Source: Granulicella rosea
GTDB lineage: Bacteria > Acidobacteriota > Terriglobia > Terriglobales > Acidobacteriaceae
DNA length: 64,000 nucleotides
Assembly (NCBI RefSeq): GCF_900188085.1
Contig: NZ_FZOU01000012.1
Location: 26,185-90,184, forward strand
Direction of reading: 5' to 3'
The notes under the pieces are model-generated. The model worked only from the letters and a program-made list of their open reading frames with translations. It searched no databases and was not told where the DNA came from. This document shows positions 26,501-34,225 of the stretch, one piece after another; position 1 is the first letter of the stretch, and each line of letters starts with the position of its first letter. The translations under genes and the position numbers were made by a program.

Positions 26501-26638
26501 GACGGCGTGATGCTGGACGCGCTGCGGATGGAGATCACGCCCACCTCCGCCGACCCGGCTGTGACGGGCTGGCACGACTACACGTGGGCTTACGGGAGCA
26601 AGAGCACCGTGGCGAACGACGCCGTGCCCAGCAACTAG
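23597..26638 (+). CDS. Lipoprotein: three ASH-like repeats plus PL4 rhamnogalacturonan lyase
   Basis: 1013 aa. A lipobox (LLALLGC, Cys18) predicts lipid anchoring. Residues about 36-345 are three 'choice-of-anchor D' (ASH-type) repeats, each with FTQA...TVTNTGTAPL...TCSNVAAG...VALTGTG. From about 352 to 1013 the protein matches PL4 rhamnogalacturonan endolyases: a catalytic beta-sandwich (AINLDFNPTTGRIFSVHLVG), an FnIII-like domain and a CBM-like C-terminal domain. Substrate would be the rhamnose-galacturonate backbone. The lyase part uses AT-richer codons than the repeats, suggesting domain shuffling. Confidence 0.85.
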   Translation: MAKRVCVFSFVLLALLGCGGGSTTTGGTVSPPLTPSVSLSASSLAFTQAVGATSAAQVVTVTNTGTAPLVVSGVTLSGANASSFAETNTCSNVAAGSTCTVSVTFSPASAGALAATLSLADNAANSPQSVALTGTGAAPAVSLSPASLAFTQAAGGTSAAQTVTLTNTGTAPLTVSGVTLSGANASSFAQTNTCSNVAAGATCAVSVTFKPAGAGSYTAALSFADNAANTPQTVALTGTGTAPQLTLSTTSLNFTQAAESVSAAQTVTLTNTGNAVLNLGAATITGANAWNFNQTTTCGTTLAAGANCAISVTFNPSLAAPFSASLGIASNVATQTVALNGTGTGTLTINTSVATDWKISSGAINLDFNPTTGRIFSVHLVGYSDELVDTTTTNGGQPEGLYSGNVGGGAGPVTSGYTQNGNMYIDFWSSTASSSTNAFTETQHYIITANDTGFHGYYVVSHSPTDIAGSLGQQQYIFRVNLSQFTNMYLVDSGLNNLGPVAVPLPAASVTGNTDPGRQVQNAVVDLNGLSLPTGWTRQFATKYDFSSYEYLHKAHGLYGSKYGSWAVFPRQENMIGGPSKQDLIFTENIVIVESLSSHYVLNIGWTPTQGVASSKLFGPAYFHFNAVSSTLSTPAAMYAEAQTYTPVFDYLYDNDPTLIANGHVASNARGTVAPTIAGGGSATTNAAWTVLGDNATNYQQTTYGRQYWVNNNASGTAPLTGVVPGTYRLSHYVLGQWGELRLDNVNVTANQTTSLPSLNFVPENFGTYTPIWTIGTPDRSAHEFLHGHDSAGNDLRNYYGAYNFWSDFAANKGAQIYYATAVGSTPATNDLSQLNYVQWGAFNPGLYAGVYNAADDTTDGYTYIVPSYVGNPATTNTPGTTIHFTTTAGQQAQGQYVVLSVGIASAEASLIATLNGHQLIWHYTNASDAMVRSGLAGFYQWTALQWDTANLNAPGADNVLTLSVSQADGVMLDALRMEITPTSADPAVTGWHDYTWAYGSKSTVANDAVPSN

Positions 26639-26660
26639 ATTGTCTGAATCACAGCGATGA

Positions 26661-26770
26661 CGGGACCCCCCATCCTTCGCGATGTTGCGAAGGGTGGGAT
26701 ATAGCACGACCGGGCTGGAACGGCTTACGTCCCACCCTTTCGATGAGGCCGAAAGGATGGGGCGCCCGAG
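26661..26770. repeat. Family-1 hairpin repeat, full copy between convergent genes
   Basis: Arms GGGACCCCCCATCC and GGATGGGGCGCCC enclose CGAAGGGTGGGATATA and TTACGTCCCACCCTTTCG. It occupies nearly all of the gap between the stops of the PL4 lipoprotein and the GH2 gene, so it could act as a bidirectional terminator. Confidence 0.8.
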
Positions 26771-26782
26771 CATTCGCCCGAT

Positions 26783-29284
26783 CTAGAACGACCGGACAAA
26801 CGCCGGCGGCGCCGGAGCCGCAGCCTGTACGGTGGTGGTTGCCGTCGCCAGTCCTGGGGATGAGGCGGTGACGGTGATGGCGCCGGGGCCGGTGGCGCGG
26901 AGGATGGCGACGGCGCGGCCTTCGTAGGCGTGGCGGTCGGGTTTCTGGAAGGAGTCGTGGTCGGCGTTGCTGCCGCTGTCGACGGCGACGATGGCGCCGG
27001 GGCCGGTGACGGCGAAGTGGATGAGGTTGGTCGCGTCGGGGACCATGGTTCCGGCGTCGTCGGCGACCTCTGCATATATATAGATGACACCGGAGTCATC
27101 GGCGGTGGTTTTGGCGTGCTCGGCCGTCAGATGCAGTTTGGTCGCCTTGCCCGCCGTGAGCAGCTCGTCGGTGGCGACGCCCTTGCCGCCGACGTAGCCG
27201 ACGACCTTCAGCGAGCCGGGTGCGTAGGGAACCTTCCAGCTCAACGGCGTGGCGTCTGGGTGCAGCTTCTGTCTGCCGAGGGACTTGCCGTTCAGGAAGA
27301 GCTCGGCCTCCTCGCAGTTCGTGTAGCCCTCGACGGTTTCGACGTGGTCGCCGGGTTTTTCGGGCGTCCAGTCGAGGAAGAGCGACTGCTTGAAGCGGGC
27401 GGGCGCTGTCTCGTAGCCGGGGTCGACGCTGGTGCGCTCGGTGGGGGCGACGCGGCGTGCGATGTGGACGTTCGGGGTCGTGCCCCACCAGCTTTCGCGT
27501 TCGAAGGCGCGGGCGCGGGGGTAGCCGGTGCGGTCGAGCAGGCCGGAGCCGTTGCCGATCAGCGGCCAGCCGCCGGCCTCGCCCGCCTCACCCAGATAGT
27601 CGATGCCGGTCCAGAGAAACTGGCCGGAGTAGGGCGGGTTGTCGCGCAGGGCGATCCATTGGTTGCGGTCGTGGGTGTTCTCCGTGCCGAGGATCTTGCG
27701 GGTGGGCTTCTGCGCGTGCGCGGCGAGGATCTCCTGCTCGCGGTAGTTCTGGCCGACGACGTCGAGCAGGTCGGCGAGGCCGTTGTCATAGTCGTGGCTG
27801 GCGTTGGGCCGGAAGAGGCCCTGCGTGACCGGGCGGCTGGGATCGTTCTCGTGGAAGACCTGTACCAACGATGTGAGGATTTTATTGGCGAGCGCCGCCT
27901 GCGGGGTGTCGTGGATCTCGTTGCCCGCGCTCCACAGGATGATGCTGGGGTGGTTGCGGTCGCGGCGGACGGTGTCGCGCGTGTCGCGCAGCGCCCACTG
28001 CTGGAAGAAGAGGTGGTAGTCGAAGGGGTTCTTGCCGACGGTCCACTGATCGAACATCTCGTCCATCACGAGCAGGCCGAGCTTGTCGCAGAGGTCGAGG
28101 AAGTCGGGCGAGGGCGGATTGTGCGCGGTGCGGATGGCGTTGACGCCCAGGGCCTTGAGCGCCAGCAGACGATGCTCGTAGACCCCGGCCGGGACGGCGA
28201 TGCCGACGCCGCCGGCCTCGATGTGCATGGCCGCGCCCTTCAGCTTGAAGTTTTTGCCGTTGAGCCAGAAGCCGGTCGCGGCGTCGAAGTGGAACTCGCG
28301 GATGCCGAAGGGAACCTCGTCCGTATCGGCCGCCGCCGCGCCCGTGCGGACGGAGGCGGTGGCGGTGTACATCGCCGGGTGGTCGAGATCCCAGATGGCG
28401 GGGTTGGCAACGGGGATGTCGCGTCCGATGGTGACCATGCCCTTGGCGGGGATGTCGCGCGGCGCGCCCCAGTCGCCGGGAATCTTACCGGCTGGCCCGG
28501 CGAGGGCGAAGCTGACCTGCACCTTCGTGGCGGGCTTGTCGCTGTCGTTCACGATGGTGGTTTCGACGTGAACGGTCGCGCTTGCGGGCGAGATCTTCGG
28601 CGTGGTGACGACGGTGCTCCACGGCTCGATGTGCAGGTCGCCGGTGACGACCAGGCGGACGTGCCGGTAGATACCCGCGCCCTCGTACCAGCGGGAGGCG
28701 GGCTGCTGCGCGTTGTCGCAGCGCACGGCAAGGATGTTGTGCGCGCCGGCGCCGAACTGCAGGTGGCCGGTCAGCTCGTAGAAGAAGCTGACGGTTCCGT
28801 TCGGGCGCTTGCCCAGGTGCGCGCCGTTGATCCATACGTCGGAGTTGGCCATGACGCCGTCGAAGACGACGTAGACGTGCTTGTGGGCGTCGGCCTCGGT
28901 GAGCGCGATGTCCTTGCGATACCAGCCTACGCCGTTGGGGAAGTATCCGCCGCCCTGGCCGGTGGTGTTGGCCTTGTCGACCGGTCCGGCGATGCTCCAG
29001 TCGTGCGGCGCGTCGACGGTCTTCCATCCGCTGTCGTTGAAGTCGGGCGCCTCGGCCTTTTTTGCGTCCTCGGCGAGGAACTTCCACTGCGCATCGAGCG
29101 AGCGCACCTGCCGCGCGGAATTTTGCGCGGTTGCCGACAGCGCGCAGGCGAACAGGAGGCCCGCGACGAAGCTGCTGACAGGAAAGCGCTTACGCAAAGG
29201 CAGCGAGAGGAAGGGCAGGGAAGTGGGCAAGCGAGGTCTCCAGAGGCGGGGATTCGTGGCGCCGGGGCGCACGCCGACGATCAT
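26783..29284 (-). CDS. Secreted GH2 beta-galactosidase
   Basis: 833 aa. A long N-terminus leads to a signal sequence (FVAGLLFACALSATAQ, about 39-54). The GH2 domains are in order: sugar-binding (about 60-215), Ig-like, TIM barrel, then DUF4982-like and Ig-like C-terminal domains. The acid/base is Glu456 in WSAGNEIHD. The nucleophile is most likely Glu535 in ILGTENTHDR, and TAHNPPSP is present. It probably trims galactan side chains of rhamnogalacturonan I. It is divergent from the next PL4 gene with only 57 bp between starts. Confidence 0.87.
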   Translation of the reverse strand: MIVGVRPGATNPRLWRPRLPTSLPFLSLPLRKRFPVSSFVAGLLFACALSATAQNSARQVRSLDAQWKFLAEDAKKAEAPDFNDSGWKTVDAPHDWSIAGPVDKANTTGQGGGYFPNGVGWYRKDIALTEADAHKHVYVVFDGVMANSDVWINGAHLGKRPNGTVSFFYELTGHLQFGAGAHNILAVRCDNAQQPASRWYEGAGIYRHVRLVVTGDLHIEPWSTVVTTPKISPASATVHVETTIVNDSDKPATKVQVSFALAGPAGKIPGDWGAPRDIPAKGMVTIGRDIPVANPAIWDLDHPAMYTATASVRTGAAAADTDEVPFGIREFHFDAATGFWLNGKNFKLKGAAMHIEAGGVGIAVPAGVYEHRLLALKALGVNAIRTAHNPPSPDFLDLCDKLGLLVMDEMFDQWTVGKNPFDYHLFFQQWALRDTRDTVRRDRNHPSIILWSAGNEIHDTPQAALANKILTSLVQVFHENDPSRPVTQGLFRPNASHDYDNGLADLLDVVGQNYREQEILAAHAQKPTRKILGTENTHDRNQWIALRDNPPYSGQFLWTGIDYLGEAGEAGGWPLIGNGSGLLDRTGYPRARAFERESWWGTTPNVHIARRVAPTERTSVDPGYETAPARFKQSLFLDWTPEKPGDHVETVEGYTNCEEAELFLNGKSLGRQKLHPDATPLSWKVPYAPGSLKVVGYVGGKGVATDELLTAGKATKLHLTAEHAKTTADDSGVIYIYAEVADDAGTMVPDATNLIHFAVTGPGAIVAVDSGSNADHDSFQKPDRHAYEGRAVAILRATGPGAITVTASSPGLATATTTVQAAAPAPPAFVRSF

Positions 29285-29305
29285 ACATTTCTGATAGTTT
29301 GGCTG

Positions 29306-29317
29306 GGAAACATTTCC
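29306..29317. promoter_or_regulatory. Candidate operator GGAAACATTTCC
   Basis: Palindrome with five-base arms in the 57-bp divergent region between GH2 and PL4, placed to control both. It resembles the AAACG-type sites elsewhere in the locus but has CA at its centre. Confidence 0.35.
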
Positions 29318-29341
29318 TGTAATGCATCAAGGAGTCTACGC

Positions 29342-31318
29342 ATGTCCCTCTCCGCCGCCGCGAAGTACAGCTCTGTCGCCCTGTTCTGCCTCACCGCGCT
29401 TGCCAATGCGCAGAGTCCGGGACCGGTGAGCGTGAAGAAGGGGATGAACACCTACACGCTGCAGAACGCCTACGTGACCGCCGAGGTCGATCGCGCGACC
29501 GGCGACCTGAAGAGCCTGAAGTACAGCGGGGTGGAGATGATGGGCTTCGGCAGTGGCCATCATGCGGGGTACTGGGAGCAGAATCCCTCGGGCGCGGCGC
29601 AGTTGACCGACGGCGTCTCGATCGATCCGGCGACCAACAACGGCGCGCGGGCGGAGGTCTATGTGAAGGGCGTCGCGCAGGGCAGGTCGCTCTCGCGGAC
29701 CTCGAGCGGCGGCATGATCTGCGACCTCGAGATCCGCTACACGTTGGGCAAGGACGACCGCGGCATCTACACGTACGCCATCTTCAAGCATCCGGCGAGC
29801 TATCCCGAGACGCAGATCGGCGAGAGCCGCTTCGGCGCCAAGCTGACTAACGTGCTCGACTGGCTTTCGACGAGTTCGAACAACAACCTGCTGATGCCGA
29901 CCGGCTACGACTGGGACCACGGCCAGCAGATGAACATGAAGGAGGCGCGGCGTCTCACTACCGGGGCCTTTGCTGGAAAGGTCGAGCACAAGTACGACTA
30001 CTCCGACAACCAGTTCGACAATCCGGCCTTCGGCTGGTCGAGCACGAAGCGGCACGTCGGCATCTACTTCGTGAATCCGTCGCAGGAGTTTCTGAGCGGC
30101 GGCCCGACGAAGTACGAGCTGACGGCTCACCTGGACGACGGCGCGGGCGGCGACCCGACGCTGCTCGATTACTGGCGCAGCACGCACTACGGCGGCAGCA
30201 CGCTGCATCTGGCCGCGGGCGAGGAGTGGAACAAGGTCGTCGGGCCGATCCTGGTCTATGTGAACTCCGCCGCGACCCCGCAGGCGATGTACGCCGACGC
30301 CAAGCGCGAGGCGGCGCGCGAGGCCGCGATGTGGCCCTTCGACTGGGTGAAGGGCGTGGACTATCCGCATGACGACGGCCGCACGACCGTCACGGGCAAG
30401 CTGACGATTCAGGACGAGAAGCCGGTCGCGCCGGGGCGGATGCTGGTCGGGCTGATCCCGCCGGGCGAGGGCGACGGCTCGTGGCAGACCGACGCCAAGC
30501 ACTACCAGTTCTGGGTGAAGGCGTCGCCGGATGGAACCTTCTCCATCCCGAACGTGCGGCCGGGCAGCTACGAGGTGTACGCCCTGGCCGATGGCGTCTT
30601 CGGCGGTTACAGCAGCGGGGAGAAGGTGGAGGTGACGGCCGGCAAGCCGGTCGCGCTGGGCGAGCTGGCGTGGAAGCCCGTGCGCTACGGCAAACAGCTT
30701 TGGGAGATCGGCGTGCCCAATCGCAACGGATCGGAGTTTCTGGGCGGCGATCAGTACAACCGCTGGGGCAACTACCTGCTGTATGCGAAGCTGTTTCCGA
30801 ACGACCTGACCTATACCGTCGGCAAGAGCGACTACCGCAGGGACTGGTACTACGAGCAGGTGCCGAACTCCTCACACGGCTCGCCCGCGGGCGGCTTCAA
30901 CGGCGGCGATACGACGTGGACGATCCGGTTCAACGTCGCCGAACCGGCGAAGGGCGTGGCGATCCTGCGCACGGGCCTCGCGGGCGTGGCGGCGCGGCAC
31001 GTCTTCGTGCTGGTGAACGGCAAACCGGCGGGCGACCTCGCGCCGTTGACCTACAACGCGACGATCAACCGCGACGGCATCCAGGGCACATGGACCGAGC
31101 ACGACGTGAGCTTTCCCGCGTCGCTGCTGAAGGTGGGCGACAACGAGCTGGCGCTGCGCGTGCCAAGCGGAAACGTTACCTCGGGCGTGATCTACGACTA
31201 CCTGCGCCTGGAGCTGGACGAGACGGGCAAGCATGCGCCCTCGGCGTCGCCCACGGCCGCGCCCGCGCCGTCGTCCGAACCGGATGCGTCGGACCCGGAT
31301 GCGAAAGAGCCGCGCTGA
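29342..31318 (+). CDS. Rhamnogalacturonan lyase (PL4-type), secreted
   Basis: 658 aa from the ATG at 29342, with AAGGAG (29329-29334) 7 bases upstream. The frame runs open far upstream but that part is antisense to the GH2 gene. A signal peptide (VALFCLTALANAQ) is followed by the PL4 catalytic sandwich (NAYVTAEVDRATGDLKSLKY), an FnIII-like domain (SIPNVRPGSYEVYALADGVF) and a CBM-like end (LWEIGVPNRNGSEFLGGD). The C-terminal 25 residues are Pro/Ala/Ser-rich. It is a second endolyase beside the lipoprotein form, without ASH repeats. Confidence 0.85.
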   Translation: MSLSAAAKYSSVALFCLTALANAQSPGPVSVKKGMNTYTLQNAYVTAEVDRATGDLKSLKYSGVEMMGFGSGHHAGYWEQNPSGAAQLTDGVSIDPATNNGARAEVYVKGVAQGRSLSRTSSGGMICDLEIRYTLGKDDRGIYTYAIFKHPASYPETQIGESRFGAKLTNVLDWLSTSSNNNLLMPTGYDWDHGQQMNMKEARRLTTGAFAGKVEHKYDYSDNQFDNPAFGWSSTKRHVGIYFVNPSQEFLSGGPTKYELTAHLDDGAGGDPTLLDYWRSTHYGGSTLHLAAGEEWNKVVGPILVYVNSAATPQAMYADAKREAAREAAMWPFDWVKGVDYPHDDGRTTVTGKLTIQDEKPVAPGRMLVGLIPPGEGDGSWQTDAKHYQFWVKASPDGTFSIPNVRPGSYEVYALADGVFGGYSSGEKVEVTAGKPVALGELAWKPVRYGKQLWEIGVPNRNGSEFLGGDQYNRWGNYLLYAKLFPNDLTYTVGKSDYRRDWYYEQVPNSSHGSPAGGFNGGDTTWTIRFNVAEPAKGVAILRTGLAGVAARHVFVLVNGKPAGDLAPLTYNATINRDGIQGTWTEHDVSFPASLLKVGDNELALRVPSGNVTSGVIYDYLRLELDETGKHAPSASPTAAPAPSSEPDASDPDAKEPR

Positions 31319-31752
31319 TCTTACTTTGGTCGGACTGGCGCGTATTTTTCGGGGAAAACGGCGTGTCGACTCCATCTCGGCATGCCGTTGCAAGTGGTTC
31401 ATAAATTGAGACTTGCCTTGGATTTCGAAGATTCTGCCAATACGAGAACAATTTTTCAGTTGACACCCTGTGTGCGGAGTGGGTACTTTGTCACCTGCCA
31501 ATGACAAGCCTGTTTCAAGGTTCTGAAGTTCCGACTGGGAAACGTTTTCAAAGTAGCTCATCCCCGTCTCCTTCAGCCCCGTAACCGGCCCCATGCGGCA
31601 CACATTTGAAGAGATATCGCCCAGAAAACTGTATCTCGTTTGACCCGATGAGCACGCAGCAAGGAACTATCCGAGAAGGCCGGCAGCCCCGTCAGAGCTG
31701 ACCCGCCCCGCAAGCAGCCGATCGATACCGTCGCACCAATTTGGAGACCAGC
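31319..31752 (+). promoter_or_regulatory. 434-bp regulatory gap with candidate promoter and operator
   Basis: No gene is seen. TTGACA at 31460-31465 followed after 18 bp by TACTTT (31484-31489) is a fair sigma-70 candidate. GGAAACGTTTTC at 31538-31549 is an 11-of-12 palindrome. Both lie upstream of the lipoprotein gene, which itself leads into the TonB receptor. Confidence 0.4.
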
Positions 31753-34011
31753 ATGTTTCTGCGCCAACGCCTTTCCCTTCTGCCACTCAGCCTCGCAGCC
31801 ATTCTCTCTGCCGGGCTCGCCCTCACCCTTACTGGCTGCGGCATGTCGGGCGGCGGCTCCACCGCCGCCACGAGCGTGAACGCTGCCGTCTCGACCACCG
31901 GCTTCGGCGGACGCGTTCATGGGGGTCAGCAGGCAGTGACCGGCGCGACCGTCAAGCTCTGGGCCGCCGGCACGACCGGCGCGAGCCCCGCGGGATACGG
32001 CGCGAATGCGACCGCGATCGCCACGACCACGACGGACTCGAACGGCAACTTCAGCTTCAATAACACGTCGGGCGTCTCGCCCTGCACGACGGGCCAGTAC
32101 CTGTACATCACCTCGACCGGCGGCAACTCGGGCTCGGGCACGAACGCGCAGTTGGCCCTGATGGCCGCGCTGCCCACGCCCTGCAGCGCCGCGACCGGCG
32201 GCACGTACGTCTTCGTCAACGAGCTGACGACCGTGGCCGCGGTGACGGCCCTGCAGCAGTTCATGAGCATCGCCCCCGGCGGCGCGACCCCGTGGACGAT
32301 CGGCGCGCCGAGCACCAATCTCGTCGGTCTGGCCAACGCCTTCCTGACGACGGGCAATCTGGTGAGCATCGCCACCGGTCAGAGCGCGGCTTCCACCACG
32401 TCGAACGCGATCAGCAACACGGTGGGCGGCGTGCTGTACACCACGATCGTCGATCCCGACTATCAGAAGCTGAACACGCTGGCCGACATCCTGGCCTACT
32501 GCGTCAACTCCGCCGGCGGCTCGACCTGCACCGGCCTCTTCTCCGACATGACCCCGAGCGGCGCCACCGCGCCGACCGACACGATTCAGGCGATGTACTA
32601 CGTCGCGACCAATCCCGGCGGCCTGACCATGCCGGCGCACGGCAACGCTCTGGGCTCGCCGTCGTATCTCTGCGGCCAGTATCCGTCCTCGAACTCACCC
32701 TTCGAGCCGACCAGCACCTGCACCGGCGTCTACGACTGGACGATCTCGGTGAAGCTGAAGACGACCAACCCGTCGGCGGCGACCGTCGGCACGGCGTATC
32801 CGGCCAGCATCGGCATCGACAGCCAGGGCAATGTCTGGGTCGGCGTCGGCACGGGCGGAGCAGCGCCCTTTATCAACCAGTTCAGCCCGCTGGGCGCGCT
32901 CAACATCTACGGCCCGACGACCGTGAACCTTCCCGCCTCGACCCTCAACCTCGTCGTCGGCAACACCTCGACGGCATATGCTTACACCGGCGACACCGGC
33001 CTCGCGCCGACCTATGGACGTCCCTTCAGCCTGGCGGTCGATACGCTGGACAACGCGTTCTCCAGCTCCTTCGGCCCGGCCATCACACCCTCCACGGCCG
33101 GAACCAGCACGACGATGCCGGTCGGTCTGATCACGGAGGTCTCGTCGACGGGCCTGGTGACGCCGATCCTTTCGGGTAGCGCCTCGGGCGCGCTGGCCAT
33201 CGACGGCAACAACAACATCTGGATGAACAACATTCCGTACACGGCTCGCTACTACTTCAGCGAGCTGCTCTCGGGCAACGGCTATACCACCTTGAACGAA
33301 GGCGGCGGGCGTCTGAGCAGCACGCTGTTCAACTACGTGATGGTCGATGGCTCCGCCTCGCAGTTCGGCATCGCCTTCAGCAGCTCGACCACCTGCACGA
33401 ACTTCCTCGTCCAGCGCGCCACAACCACCGACGAAGCGACCCAGCCTCTCTCGCCGACGACCACCCCCAACGACCTGAACCTGCCGAGCAACTGCGCCGC
33501 TTATGGCGCGGTCGACGCGGCGAACAACATCTGGGCCACCTATGGCGGCGCGCTGAACTACCTGAATATCGCCGCCGGCACCGCCGGCAGCGGCACGACG
33601 GCGACGGTGCCGGTGGTGACGACCATCGCCTCCAGCACGAACACCACCACCACGGCCGCGGGCGGTACGGGCGGCGTGGACTATCCGGCTGGCGTCGCGG
33701 TCGACGGCACGGGCAAGGTCTGGACGGTGAACCGGCCAACCTCGACCTTTACCGGCATCTCGGAGTTCTCAGTCGCGACCAGCGGCGGCACGACCACGGC
33801 AACGGCGCTTTCGCCGAGTGGAGCGGGCATCTTCGGCTTCCAGTCCGGCGCGATCTCCGGCGCGAACGGTCTGGCGATCGACCGTTCGGGCAACCTGTGG
33901 GTGATGGCTACCTCGGGCAGCTACCTCTACTACATCGTCGGAGCCGCATCGCCAGTGATCACGCCGATGTCCGCGGCGATCGCCGCCGGTAAGCTCGGCG
34001 TCCGTCCCTAG
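31753..34011 (+). CDS. NHL/beta-propeller-like secreted lipoprotein
   Basis: 752 aa from the ATG at 31753, 6 bases after GGAG; a TTG 12 bases upstream is an alternative. The signal peptide ends in the lipobox LTGC (Cys29). Residues about 45-120 resemble a carboxypeptidase-regulatory beta-sandwich (GFGGRVHGGQQAVTGATVKL). The later part has propeller-like blades (ASIGIDSQGNVWVGVGTG, GVAVDGTGKVWTVNRP, GLAIDRSGNLWVMA). It is probably a surface or periplasmic protein of unknown ligand, typical of acidobacterial genomes. It lies 5' of the TonB receptor. Confidence 0.7.
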   Translation: MFLRQRLSLLPLSLAAILSAGLALTLTGCGMSGGGSTAATSVNAAVSTTGFGGRVHGGQQAVTGATVKLWAAGTTGASPAGYGANATAIATTTTDSNGNFSFNNTSGVSPCTTGQYLYITSTGGNSGSGTNAQLALMAALPTPCSAATGGTYVFVNELTTVAAVTALQQFMSIAPGGATPWTIGAPSTNLVGLANAFLTTGNLVSIATGQSAASTTSNAISNTVGGVLYTTIVDPDYQKLNTLADILAYCVNSAGGSTCTGLFSDMTPSGATAPTDTIQAMYYVATNPGGLTMPAHGNALGSPSYLCGQYPSSNSPFEPTSTCTGVYDWTISVKLKTTNPSAATVGTAYPASIGIDSQGNVWVGVGTGGAAPFINQFSPLGALNIYGPTTVNLPASTLNLVVGNTSTAYAYTGDTGLAPTYGRPFSLAVDTLDNAFSSSFGPAITPSTAGTSTTMPVGLITEVSSTGLVTPILSGSASGALAIDGNNNIWMNNIPYTARYYFSELLSGNGYTTLNEGGGRLSSTLFNYVMVDGSASQFGIAFSSSTTCTNFLVQRATTTDEATQPLSPTTTPNDLNLPSNCAAYGAVDAANNIWATYGGALNYLNIAAGTAGSGTTATVPVVTTIASSTNTTTTAAGGTGGVDYPAGVAVDGTGKVWTVNRPTSTFTGISEFSVATSGGTTTATALSPSGAGIFGFQSGAISGANGLAIDRSGNLWVMATSGSYLYYIVGAASPVITPMSAAIAAGKLGVRP

Positions 34012-34225
34012 TTCGGCCCGCGGCCGGGGCATCGCAAGATGTTCCGGCTGCGGGAATGCTTCGCCGGGCAGGCGACCGCCTGGCTTTCGCTCTATCGGCG
34101 CCGTGCAACCGGCGGATCGACGCACTTAACGACAGACACCTTCAGCAACTTTCGACAAACTTCGTCTGGCTGTTACGCCAGGCACGAACACCGTTCCACT
34201 GCGGGATTGCGGTCTCCAAGGGGTG

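Noticed and set aside
29180..29192. Operator-like AGGAAAGCGCTTACG
   Set aside because: It lies within the signal-peptide coding region of the GH2 gene and is probably coincidental.
26930..29341. Long N-terminal extension of the PL4 reading frame
   Set aside because: This part is antisense to the GH2 gene; the AAGGAG site and signal peptide place the real start at 29342.
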